Shown: piece by piece, positions 11,887-22,298 of the stretch
How the letters are laid out: each line of letters starts with the position of its first letter
How positions within the stretch are numbered: position 1 is the stretch's first letter
Assembly (NCBI GenBank): GCA_027625915.1
Contig: JANTQA010000032.1
Location: 7,626,001-7,690,000 of the forward strand
Length of the DNA stretch: 64,000 nt
Direction: 5' to 3'
From: Anaeramoeba flamelloides
Lineage: Eukaryota > Metamonada > Anaeramoebidae
Position numbers and translations under genes: made by a program
Notes under the pieces: model-generated
What the model was told of the DNA's origin: nothing
The model's database searches: none
What the model saw: only the letters and a program-made list of their open reading frames with translations

Positions 11887-14854
11887 ATATATTAGAAATA
11901 TTAATTTTTTTTTTAAATTTAGATATTCCTATTTTATTATTTTTTTCTTGGCTGATCAATTCCATAAAAAATGATCCAAATAATCAATGGTAACTATTTT
12001 TTTTTTATTTCTTGTATAATTCACAGTATTTTAATTTATTTTTGTTTATAAAATAAAAATATCCATTTTAATAATTTATAAAATTTATGAGTTTTAAAAT
12101 CCAAATGAACCTCAAAATTTAAATAATCCAAAATATTGATCAATATCACAGAAAGGGCATGCCCATAAAAAACGAACAATATTTTCTATTATTTTAAATA
12201 TAGATGTGGATTTTCTTTGTTTTAATTTTTCATATTTTGAAAATGCAAAAATGACTTTTTTTCAATCATTATAGAATAAAAAATTGTATAATAAATATAT
12301 CTAAATTTCATTGATAAAATTTTTCTTAACTTTTATCAAATTTAGATTTATTTAATTGTCATATACTTCTTTTGGATTTATTTTTTGAGATTTGAATTGA
12401 AAAATTAAAAATCAAAAAATAACCAAATAAAAAATTTTCTTTCTAATTTAAAATTTCCAACATAAAAAAGAAAAATATGTTTTCCCATTTTCAAGAATTA
12501 ACCTAATTGTTAATAAAAATTCTAGGTTTTTATTTTTTTTATTTTTTTTTTTGGAGAAATAGAAATTTTGGAATATAAAACAAATAGACTTGAATTAATA
12601 TTTTTTTTTGATGACATAACCCACCCATTCCATTTATCCAAAATACCAATTAAAAAAATTTTAAAATAACAATATTTCATTTTATTTTAAAAAAATTAGC
12701 CACTCAACAAAAAAATTTTTCTTTTCGAATTTCAAATACCAGTTTAATGTTTCCCATATATTTCTTTTAAGGTTCTAGAACTCAATTGAAATATGGTAAA
12801 ATTTAAATATTTTAGTCAAAAAAATTTTATTTGTTTTTAAATTCCAATACTTCAATCATTTTACTCTAATGTTTGTTTTGACTTAATTTATACTTATTTT
12901 GTTAAAACCATTTGAAAGATTAATTTAGAAAGGCATTTTGATAAAAAAAAAAAAAAAAAAACTTTGATGAAAAAAACTAAAAATACACTAGTATAAAGCT
13001 AGTATATGTAATCTTTTGTTTATGCCTATTAAATAGGATTGTTATGAATTATAACCCAAATCTTCCCACTATACATCTATTAAAAAAAATCATTCTTGAG
13101 TTAAACAAGTTATGATAACAATTTTTTCAAGCAAAAAGAAAATAATAAACATCAATTGATACCCCTAAAAAATACCCGATAATAACGAGATCCGAAAATT
13201 AAATATATTTTATTTATGTAATATAATACTAATATACAAATTAAATAATTATCAAGAATAATTTAATGTTTGTTAACTATTCTGTATATTACAATAGTTT
13301 TATTAAAGATCAAGTTTAATCAAGATATTGCTAAATAAATTTGCCCCCCTTTTTTGGAAATACCAAATAACATTCGTTTGGTAGATAAAAAATTCGGATT
13401 TAAGTTTGATAAATTTTGGAGCTGCCAATTGCTTGGGGTGAAATTAGAATCCTAAACAAAGAGAATTTTGAAAAAGTATTAAAAAACTATTTCTTTTTTT
13501 TTTAAAATAAACTTATTATTTGTGGAAATTATAAGAAAATAATTTTCGATGACTACATATAAGAAAGAGATTGCTTGTATCAAAGTTTAAGAAAGTATTG
13601 TAGTTGTTGTGGAAAGATTTTGAGAATTCCTTATATTATTAAGTAAAGTTTTGAAATTTTCAGATCTTCTTATTTCCAATTCTAACAAAGTGAATTAAGA
13701 AGTATTTTACAATGAATTTGTCTTTAAATATGATATTTCAAGTTATTTTCGAAGAGTTTAAAAAAAAATTTAGACATTGTTAATCTCATAAATCCCACAG
13801 GAAGGCTTGTATCAATTATTAATCTCTTAAAACTAATAATTTTGTTCGTGGAACCCAATTATTTGTTTTAAATAGAGTTCAAAAAAAGAGTACATCAAAT
13901 GATGCGTATTTTTTGCAAATAGAATAATTTCCATTTCTATATAAAAAAAATGTCTTTTTACAAATACTGTTTTTTTCTCTTTTCGAAAAAAAATCAATTT
14001 CATTTTCAAAAAATAAAAAAATTTGGTTGATCTCTTTTTTCTTGGAAATAAGGAGAGAAGAAACCTTTAATAAAAGAGATTCCAAAATGAGATTAGAAAA
14101 CACATTAAGTCTTTTGAAAAATTAAAAAAAAAACATTTTTTTTTACTATCCCAAGTCAAGAAATTTTAGACGAATGTTCGTAATCAGTTACTGTTAAGAA
14201 CACATAGTAGCTGTGGGTTTTATTTTAGATCTCCTTTGGTTGTTTCTAAAAAAGCATGGAATAAAAGGTGAGATAGAGACAATCTGAAAGGATAGACGAT
14301 CTAGTTTACATCTGTGAATTTAAACAAAGTTTTGTCTCTAATGATGAAAATGTAAAATTTAACTTCAATGTTTTCACTAAATACATTGAAGAGGGTGAGA
14401 TCCTTTGAAGAGTTAGTTCTTCAAAGAACCATTTGAAAATAACAAATTACTTGTTTCGGTTAAATTTATTTCATTTGTTTTTTGTTTTGACGAGTTAGAT
14501 CCATAGTAATAAAATACATAGCAACTCATATTGTTTCATTTGTTCAACAATAACCTTTTATAATTCTTCGTTTTGGTTCTTCCAGACTCAAAATAATGCG
14601 ATTGTTCTAGTGTGAAGATTATATTAATCTTTGTTCTTCGAACTCCTCAATATCATCTTATATCACTTCGAACAATCTCATATTTCTCGTTCTTCCAGGC
14701 CAAACTCAGATTAATACAAGATGATTGTTTCCAAACCAAAATATAAACACAGATATTGGCTGATTATTTCTCCTATTTCAATTCCAATCTCAAAAAGTAT
14801 ACAGAATTAATAATTGATTGCAAAAGAAAATAAAAAGTTCAACAAACAAACACG
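11887..14854. other. Gene-free AT-rich region
   Basis: No gene is recognised. Open frames are short and low-complexity. A small hairpin (CTTTGAAGA / TCTTCAAAG type) sits near 14404-14427. Confidence 0.4.
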
Positions 14855-15482
14855 TTCAACCGTTTCAACTCAGGTGTGAATCGACAACTTCTCATTCAGC
14901 TTTTGGAAACCGTTGAAAACTATCTCAAATAAATTTCAAATAATTTTAAATTATTTTTTGTAATTTCAAAAATCTTTTAGTTGTTAAATGTTTGAATTTA
15001 AAGATCAACCAAAGCTATTTTCTTTTGTTTGGAATTCTTGTAGAAATGAAACCTACAAAAAGAAATAAATTTTTTGAAAAATTATGAATTGAAAAGTAAT
15101 TTGTAATGAGATTCAAGGGTTGGGAATTCTGTGTATTCACAAAAGTAGTGAGTTTTGGTTGATCTTTAAATTCAAACACTTAAACACTACCTCTATTTCA
15201 ACTCAGGTATGAATCGGCATCTTCTCATTCAACTTTTGGAAACCGTTGAAAACTATCTCAAATAAATTTCAAATTATTTGAAATTATTTGAGATAGTTTT
15301 CAACGGTTTTCAAAAGCAGAATGAGAAGATGCCGATTCATACCTGAGTTGAAAGGGTTGTAAAAGAATTTTAAAATTACAAAAAATAATTTTAAATTATT
15401 TGAAATTTATTTGAGATAGTTTTCAACGGTTTCCAAAAGCTGAATGAGAAGTTGCCGATTCATACCTGAGCTGAAACAGTTG
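14855..15482. mobile_element. Compound foldback element with four arm copies
   Basis: Arms of about 70 to 120 bp, each containing GGAAACCGTTGAAAACTATC, occur four times: two direct copies (from about 14864 and 15196) and two inverted copies (to about 15353 and 15478). The inner pair, 15196-15353, forms an almost perfect hairpin; the outer pair flanks it. This looks like a miniature inverted-repeat element inserted beside or into a relative. No coding capacity is seen and the transposase family is unknown. Confidence 0.75.
14987..15177. mobile_element. Short inverted-repeat insert inside the foldback element
   Basis: Segments at 14990-15014 and 15153-15176 are inverted copies (GTTTGAATTTAAAGATCAAC and its complement) bounding about 190 bp. 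The block lies between the left outer arm and the inner hairpin of the compound element, so it is probably a separate nested insertion. Confidence 0.55.
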
Positions 15483-15676
15483 TACGAGTAAAATAACGCC
15501 TATAAGGAACAACTGTTTTTCTATTATATCCCCTTCATAAATTGTTTCACTGAATAAGAGAATTTTTTACAAAAGTTCAACGTAACTCTCATGAATTATT
15601 AAGATTTTAATAAAATATAAAATAATGAAAAGATGAACAGAAGAATAAATCCTGTAAAAGAAGTACTATCAATAAT

Positions 15677-16380
15677 ACTGCTAATTCTAAAATAAAAAGA
15701 TCATAATTTTCAGTCAGCTTTCCAAAAAATCACATCTCAAGAATGAAAACAAACCACCAAAGATCCAATTCTAAAAATGCAAATTAATATTCCTACAGTG
15801 ATCAAAATAATGCGTTCCCAAAGACTATAATCTGTGTTTCAAAATATTATCACTACTTTTTTTTATTCTTGTACCAAGTCAACATCCAATCTACTACCAA
15901 ATAGTATACCTAAGTTCAAATCAATTTTGAAAGTAAAGGTTTGGTTATTTTGAGTAAAATTTAAATTATTCAGGCAAATTAGTTGAAAATTTTCCATAAT
16001 ATTCCTAATTATTCGAAATTTTTTGTTTTTTTTATATTTAAAATTTTCTAAAAAATTTACTCTATTTTTTGAGATAAATTTTGCAATTTGATCCTTCATT
16101 TTTAGAATTTGTGTTTAAATAATAGAACTTTAAGAAACCAATACCATTTTTTTTTATGGTTTATTATTGGTTTCTTTTGATTGAGTTAATGTATAGGTCA
16201 ACTATAACAAAAAAACATGCTTTTTCTTTTGAAACATGCATTATATTTTTTTGCACGGGTTATTTTGACTACAGTATGCTTATTTTAAAATTTAAAAATT
16301 TGATGTGAAATTAGTTCAAAAATCTTTTTTTGGAAAGCTAGATGAAAATTAGTTTACCCTTTATTTTGTAACAAATAGTA
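15677..16380. mobile_element. Family-A MITE, interrupted by another element
   Basis: The left end (AAATAAAAAGATCATAATTT, then CAGCTTTCC) and right end (TTTTTTTGGAAAGCTAGATG, then TTTATTTTGTAACA) are inverted copies of each other. They match the family at 23168, 27957, 37054 and 58540, which is normally about 220-240 bp. Here the ends are 700 bp apart because a 479 bp element sits in the middle. Confidence 0.75.
15796..16274. mobile_element. Tc1/mariner-type MITE nested in a family-A MITE
   Basis: The ends read CAGTGATCAAAATAA (left) and, on the complement, CTGTAGTCAAAATAA (right). They are flanked by TA on both sides (15794-15795 and 16275-16276), the target duplication of Tc1/mariner elements. 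A 78-codon minus-strand open frame (15863-16099) lies inside but shows no transposase motif I can recognise. A short internal hairpin (AAGAAACCAATA / TATTGGTTTCTT) lies near 16133-16180. Confidence 0.7.
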
Positions 16381-16482
16381 ATTTAAAATCAAAATATAAA
16401 TTTTCTAGCCTAAACATTTTTTCTATTTTTTTCAAAATCAATTATTAATTTCAACAAAACAATTTTTACAACATTTCGAAAA

Positions 16483-17478
16483 ATGAACAAAAAGCAAAAC
16501 CTACTCAATAGTTACGGTTCACTTAAATCATGGAATGACTATATTCTCGATTTACCAACTTTTGAAGGTGTATCTTTGAGATATGAAACTCAAATCGAAT
16601 CTAATAAATCGTATCAAGAGCGTGATGTAGATCATTATTCGTTCAATTTGTTGTCGACCAAAAAAACATTCCTAACAAGATGGAACCATCAATTAGGATC
16701 ACACATCAATAATGAGTTGGTATTAGTTGAAGAAAACCGAAGTGAGGACACAAAAATTAATGGTAGCGGTAGCAATAGAAGAAGCAAAAGCAAAACCACA
16801 AACTTATTGAAAGGCAATTACACAATTGATGTTTCAGATATTTTGTCTCTTGATTTTGCTAATTTTTCCACTCAAATTAAATACCTAAGCCGAAACTCCA
16901 TCTTTGGAATATCAAGTTTTTTTGGTCTCAAGAAAAACATTGCGGCTGGATTTGAATTTATTGTTTCACCCACACTCTCAACATCCCATGCATATGGTGG
17001 GATAAGGTACAGAACAAAAGATAAAGAAGAAGCCTATTGGATATCTGATTCCGGAACATTGTCTGCTTGCTATACTTCAAAATTGGTCAAAGGGCTCCAA
17101 GTTGCAAGTAAATGTGAACTAGATTTATATTCAACAGAAATCAATGCTTGCTTGGGATTTCAATTAAATACAGACAAAATTTGGGGCTTTTTGAAACCCC
17201 CCCAACCAAGGAGCACAAATTGGTGGTTATCAGCGACACGGGCAAAAGAAACTGGGTTGTTTAATAAAAAATCAAGATTCTTTGATCAATTATATGGTTT
17301 CCTCCCTTTAAAAAAGAAAAATCTTATAAATTTTAGCATTGATATAAAAAAAAATTGGTCCTTATTATTAAGCAATCAATTTTCAAAAAAAATAGGTGTT
17401 GTTCTCTCATATTCAAATAAAAATAATTCAAGTTGGCGTGACCCTGAATTTGGGATACAATTTAATTATACCAATTAA
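16483..17478 (+). CDS. tom40: Tom40-like outer-membrane beta-barrel protein
   Basis: Single exon of 331 residues, starting at an ATG preceded by A-rich sequence. The central and C-terminal parts follow the Tom40 pattern: a GLKKNIAAGFEF strand, a GGIRYR strand, then an alternating ACYTSKLVKGLQ and SKCELDL strand pair, and near the end GVVLSY. The C-terminus EFGIQFNY (residues 322-329) fits the beta-signal (polar-x-Gly-x-x-hydrophobic-x-hydrophobic) read by the SAM sorting machinery. Tom40 forms the protein-import channel of mitochondria and of mitochondrion-related organelles. The length is normal for the family. A divergent VDAC/porin-3 family member is the main alternative. The upstream flank consists largely of MITEs, leaving about 100 bp for a promoter. 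Confidence 0.65.
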   Translation: MNKKQNLLNSYGSLKSWNDYILDLPTFEGVSLRYETQIESNKSYQERDVDHYSFNLLSTKKTFLTRWNHQLGSHINNELVLVEENRSEDTKINGSGSNRRSKSKTTNLLKGNYTIDVSDILSLDFANFSTQIKYLSRNSIFGISSFFGLKKNIAAGFEFIVSPTLSTSHAYGGIRYRTKDKEEAYWISDSGTLSACYTSKLVKGLQVASKCELDLYSTEINACLGFQLNTDKIWGFLKPPQPRSTNWWLSATRAKETGLFNKKSRFFDQLYGFLPLKKKNLINFSIDIKKNWSLLLSNQFSKKIGVVLSYSNKNNSSWRDPEFGIQFNYTN

Positions 17479-18067
17479 AAAATAAAAGTTTTTAATAATC
17501 TCTAGATTTCCATTTAAAGAAAAATTTATAAATTTATAAAATGACTTTTTAATATTATATAATTTTAGATTTGTTGTACAACTAGCACTATTTCTATTTC
17601 CCATATTATTGTTTAACTTGTTGGTGAATGTTTTAATACCCATTTAACATTTCAATGATTGTTTTTTGAATGATCTATTCATCACCAAATTTAAATAATT
17701 TATATTTTTTTTTTTCTTTAAAGTTTTTTTATTAGTTTGCTTGTTGAAAATTTATTCTTGAAAATCCTTATCAGAAACGGTTGAGATCATTAATGTAGTT
17801 ATATTAAAAAATCTATGAAAAGGTATCTTTTTTAAAATTTGACAAATCTTTTTAGAAGTGGGTATTTAAAATCATGAAATTTATTTTTATATTTCAGTAT
17901 TAATCAGAGTTAACAGTTTTATTCTTTTTAGAAAAAAAAAAACCCAAATAATTCTTTTTTTGATTTCATAGAATCAAATGATTCTTTTTTATTTCAATGA
18001 TAAGCTTTAGCTTATTTCTAGTTTGAATTAGGTTTTTCATAGAACCGGATCTTACTCAAAAGTTAAT
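17479..18067. other. Gene-free spacer downstream of the Tom40-like gene
   Basis: AT-rich sequence with no supported gene. It should contain the 3' end of the Tom40-like transcript. Confidence 0.4.
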
Positions 18068-19221
18068 GGAGGTTTTGATGATATCTATGCTTAAGTCGCG
18101 ATAAAGTTACAAAAATCAAGATTATTTCTATCAAATCGCGATATTTTAAAAAATCACCATATGTTAAAAAATTGTGATAATATAACAAATTCAGATATTC
18201 TATAAAAATCACAAGAATTATTTAAAAATCGTGATAAATGCCAAAACATCGTGATTAAAAAGTAATTGCGATATAATAGTAGATGTGTTTTGTGTTAATT
18301 CAGCAATATTTTTCCAAAGAAATTTTGTTGATCATTCACAGATTACTTACTTGAAAAAAAAGTTATTCTTTGAAAAAACAAACAAAAAAAGATTCTTGAT
18401 TCAATTAAGTAATGGATCAAAGAGTTTTATTGTGTTTTCATTTGATTTGATTGTCTAACCTCTCGATCCTTTTAGATCAACAACAAATAAGAACAAAAAA
18501 GCAAATAATTTGTTTCTCAGCCAATCGTGGTGTTATTTATTGGTGTTGAATAAAAAGTATTCTAAAACTACAAACCCTTTATATGTGCTGTTTAAAAAAA
18601 GTTTTTCTCAGGTAAAAACATTTTCAATATTCTATGAAAGCTGAAAGGAGTTCGGATAACTGTTCAAAGTACTTCGCAACAACATATGCAGATTATCACC
18701 TATTATTAAGATTTTTTGGATAATTTTTTTCTTATTCTTTTTCTTTGAATTTTACAGAAAACACAACTAGAGCCTTGAGGTTTTTCTATGATCGATCACC
18801 AATAAGAAAGAAAATTACTTGTTTTTTGTTTTTGGTTATTTAACAAGTAAAGGTAATAAAATCATGTTAAAATAACATTTCTATTTTATATTCAAGTATA
18901 CTGTTGAAAGGATTATTATTTGGTTGATCATAAAATTCTTTTGAGATTTTATATTTTGTACAAAAAAAAATGAAAAGAAATAAAAAAATTTGTTCCAATA
19001 CAATGTAGCTCATTCTGTGTATAAAAGTTTTCTGTCTTTCAAAACTTTCAAACACTTGAAGAGAATTCACAACCCTTGCAAACACTTAATAACATTTTTA
19101 AAGGGGAAAAGCTTGTAAAAGTTATAAGGTTTTTTCAAAGTAAAGAAATTTTTTTAAGGTGGTTATCAAAAAAAATAATTTTTCATTTTTACGTGATAAT
19201 ATTTGGAATATCTGGGAATAT
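18068..19221. mobile_element. Truncated copy of the ATCGCGAT-box element
   Basis: Starts GGAGGTTTTGATGAT and then shows ten boxes resembling ATCGCGAT, with cores near 18097, 18117, 18137, 18155, 18173, 18192, 18210, 18230, 18250 and 18267, so 17-20 bp apart. The remainder matches, in reverse orientation, the interior of the element at 44847-47070 but lacks the two small elements inserted there. It stops near 19221, before the second terminal array, where a different repeat begins. No transposase coding is seen. Confidence 0.75.
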
Positions 19222-20345
19222 TGTTTTTTTTTAAAAAGAATTTTTTTTAATAGATATAAATATCTAAATTTGATTAGAATATTGTTAAACCCAACTATTG
19301 ATTCACTATTTTATTTCAACAAACCCCTATAATTTTACTACTAAAAATTGAAAATAAATAAAAATATATTTTCAACCTTTTATTATTTGTTAGTTACTAA
19401 AATCAAAATAAATTTAAAGATCAATTCCAAAAGGATTAATTTAGGTTGTTTTTTTCGGAAATTCGAATAAATCAAGAAAACTATTTTTTTTTTTTTGAAT
19501 AAATTGAAATATCAATTTAAATTTTTTTCTTTAAAAAATACAACTTTTTTTTTCTGTATCCAGTGGAACAAAAATCATACATCAAAAAAATTGTTAAACC
19601 ATAATTGAAATTAAAAAATTGTTTTTATAAGTTGAGAAAATAAATTACTCTTTTTTTGTCCTTTTCTTCAATCAAAAAAAAAGATAAAATCTAATCACTA
19701 CCAATAATTCAAGTTACAAATGGTTTCATTTTCAATGTTTATTTATAATTTTTAAAACCCAAAAGGTAATAAATAATCTCAAAAATACAATCTGATAAAT
19801 GAAGGTGATTACCAAATCTCAGATGTCAATTAAAGATTTATTTTTTTTGGTAAAAATTTCACTTCAAAAAAATCAAATAAATTCATTTTTCCAGTTTTAC
19901 TTTAAACTTAATAACATTTTATCGTTTAGAATTTGAAATTGTAAAGGTAGTTTTCAAAAAAATATTTCATAAAAAAAAATAAATACCTATCTTATTTTTC
20001 GAACAATTGTAATATTTTAAGACATTTCGTTTTTCAAAGCAAAGATATTTTGTATAAATCACTTATGAACAAAAAACAGAGTATATAAACTTTTTTAACC
20101 ATACTAAATTCATATTTCAACAGAGCAACTCTTCATTCAATTCCAAATCAATAGATTTTTAAATATTTTTTGTCAAAATAAGCAAAAAATGTTTCAGTTT
20201 ATTATTTTTGGAATTTTTTTTTTCTTTATTAGTTTATTGATCAATAATTCCCATCCAATTTTTAATAATAATATAAGAGTTAATATTATTTTTGGTGTTG
20301 ATTACCTGAAATTCAAAAAAGTAAAATATACGGAAATTCGAGTAA
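19222..20345. repeat. 1.1 kb dispersed repeat, copy 1
   Basis: Matches 56814-57925 along its whole length in the same orientation, for example GATATAAATATCTAAATTTG near the start and TTTATTAGTTTATTGATCAA near the end. Roughly four of five bases agree by eye. The short open frames in the two copies are not conserved, so this looks like a non-coding or long-dead element. No terminal inverted repeat is evident. Confidence 0.75.
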
Positions 20346-22168
20346 AATACAAATATAATAATGCAATTAGAGGTTTTTTCCTGATAAAATAGGGCTTACC
20401 GATTTTTTTAATATGGGAGCGATTTTATTGTTAGTATTATGTTAACATGTGTTATCATCAAAAGCCCGATTAAATAATAAATATTTTTTTTTAAATTATT
20501 AATAAAAATTTAATATTTCTCAATATTTTAAATATTTGGGGGTTTTCTTCATGGAATAATAAACTCCATTTCACACAAAAAGAACCAGCCAAAAATGAAT
20601 AAATCACTTTATTACTAAGAATCAACCAAACATATATCGTTTAGAAATATGAAAAATAATAAACTTTGTATTAGAGTTGTAAATCATAAAAGCAAAGCCT
20701 AAACAAACCATACATTTCAAAAAAAAAAAATGTTTAAAAACATTTTTGGGACCCTTTTATTCGACAGCATTGTGCAAAATTTACAATTACTTTAGGATAA
20801 TCAAAAAATAAGATTTTTTCCTTGCAAATGTATGAATTTTTTAAAAAAATATAAAAACTCAATTTTCTTTGTGGTAATTTGGAGTTTCAAGCATTTTTCT
20901 TTTTTCAATTTGATTTTAAAAAAAAATAAAAAAGAAGAAAAAGAAGAAAAAAAAAAAAACAATTACAAAATGCCAAAAAATGATTTTGATCAAAAAATTG
21001 AAAAAAATGATTTTGATCAAAAAATTGAAAAACATGATTTTGATCGAAAAATTGAAATTTTATCTTGAGAAGAATAATGAATTAAAAAAATAGAATATAT
21101 TCTATTTTTTCAATACATTGAGGCCCCTTTGACTGAAAAAGAGTTTAGTTTTAATTAAATTGTCTTCAATCCTGGTATTCGAAGGTTTATTACTCTTTTA
21201 AAAATCCTTTTACTTTGAAAAGGAATCCTTACCTTTTTAATAGATTTTTGCACCCAAATAAACAAATCTTTTTTGATTCAATGAAATTAAAAATAAAAAA
21301 TTTGTTATTTTTTAAAAAAAAAATATTCAAAAAGGGACTTAAACATTCAGAAAATGTTGATAACAACCAATTACATTGTAATCATTTAAATATAATTATA
21401 AATTATTAAATTTTTATAATTCTAAAAATTCCAAAAATGAAACCTTTTTGGCAACACTTGTAATACATTTTTTTTCATAAAATTTGTTCCAATTAATAAA
21501 TATTAACCTTCAAAGTTGGAAATATATTATTCTTGGAAGATCAATTGGGAAATTTTGATATAAAAAAATAACTAAATTTATTATTTGATATTTTTCTCAA
21601 TTGTTACAAAGGGTTATTCAAAACAAGTTATTTCTATTAAAAAAAAACAACAAGATTTATTCTTAAAAAATTCCAATATAAAGAAATCTAATCCAAAAGT
21701 ATTATTATTCATTAAATAACAGTTAATACAATTTCAATTTTATGATTATAATTATCTTTTGATGAACGATATTAACTAAATACATCAGTGATAACGATAT
21801 TAATTTATCAGTGATATATTTTCCACTATAAAATAACAATTATTTGTTTTCAATTTGATATTAAAAGTTATGATTTTTTTTTTATAATTGAATCAATCTT
21901 TGAAAAAATAAAAGTTCTCAAAATAAAAAGAAAAAAATAAAAAAAATAAATCATTGTAATGGGGAGTATTTAATAATGAAAATAGAGAACAAATGGCAAC
22001 AAGATTTTAATTCGACCCTAATTAATTCTAAAAAAAATTAAAAATTTGATGGTATTCACTTTTTTTTAAAAAAAAAGATCATTTTAAAATATTGTTGAAA
22101 AAAATAAAATTAAATAAATAAATAACCAAAAAAAAAATATTGGATCAAAGATAATTGAAAAAAGAATT
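20346..22168. other. Gene-free region with minor repeats
   Basis: No supported gene. It holds the 27-bp tandem repeat at 20979-21058 and a twofold repeat of a CGATATTAA...ATCAGTGATA unit near 21767-21815. Confidence 0.4.
20979..21058 (+). repeat. 27-bp tandem repeat, three copies
   Basis: Three near-identical 27-bp units contain TGATTTTGATCAAAAAATTG. The frame starting at 20832 reads them as KNDFDQKIE-type peptides. The surrounding 78-codon frame is Lys-rich and has no homology I recognise, so coding status is doubtful. Confidence 0.8.
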
Positions 22169-22263
22169 GAAAAAAAAAAAGAAAAAAAAGAAAAAAGAGA
22201 AAAAAAAAGAAAAGAAAAGAAAAAGAAAAAGAAAAAGAAAAAGAGGAAGAAGAAAAAAAAAAA
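22169..22263. repeat. 95-base pure purine tract
   Basis: Only A and G occur on the plus strand across this stretch, with an AAAAAG-type repeat in the middle. It lies about 35 bases past the VPS26 stop, so the VPS26 transcript would carry it as a polypyrimidine run in its 3' end. Confidence 0.85.
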
Positions 22264-22298
22264 TTGAATAGAAAGAAAAACATTCAATTATTAACATT

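Noticed and set aside
15863-16099. Possible small minus-strand gene divergent from the Tom40-like gene
   Set aside because: It lies wholly inside a TA-flanked MITE and lacks conserved motifs; it is better treated as element sequence.
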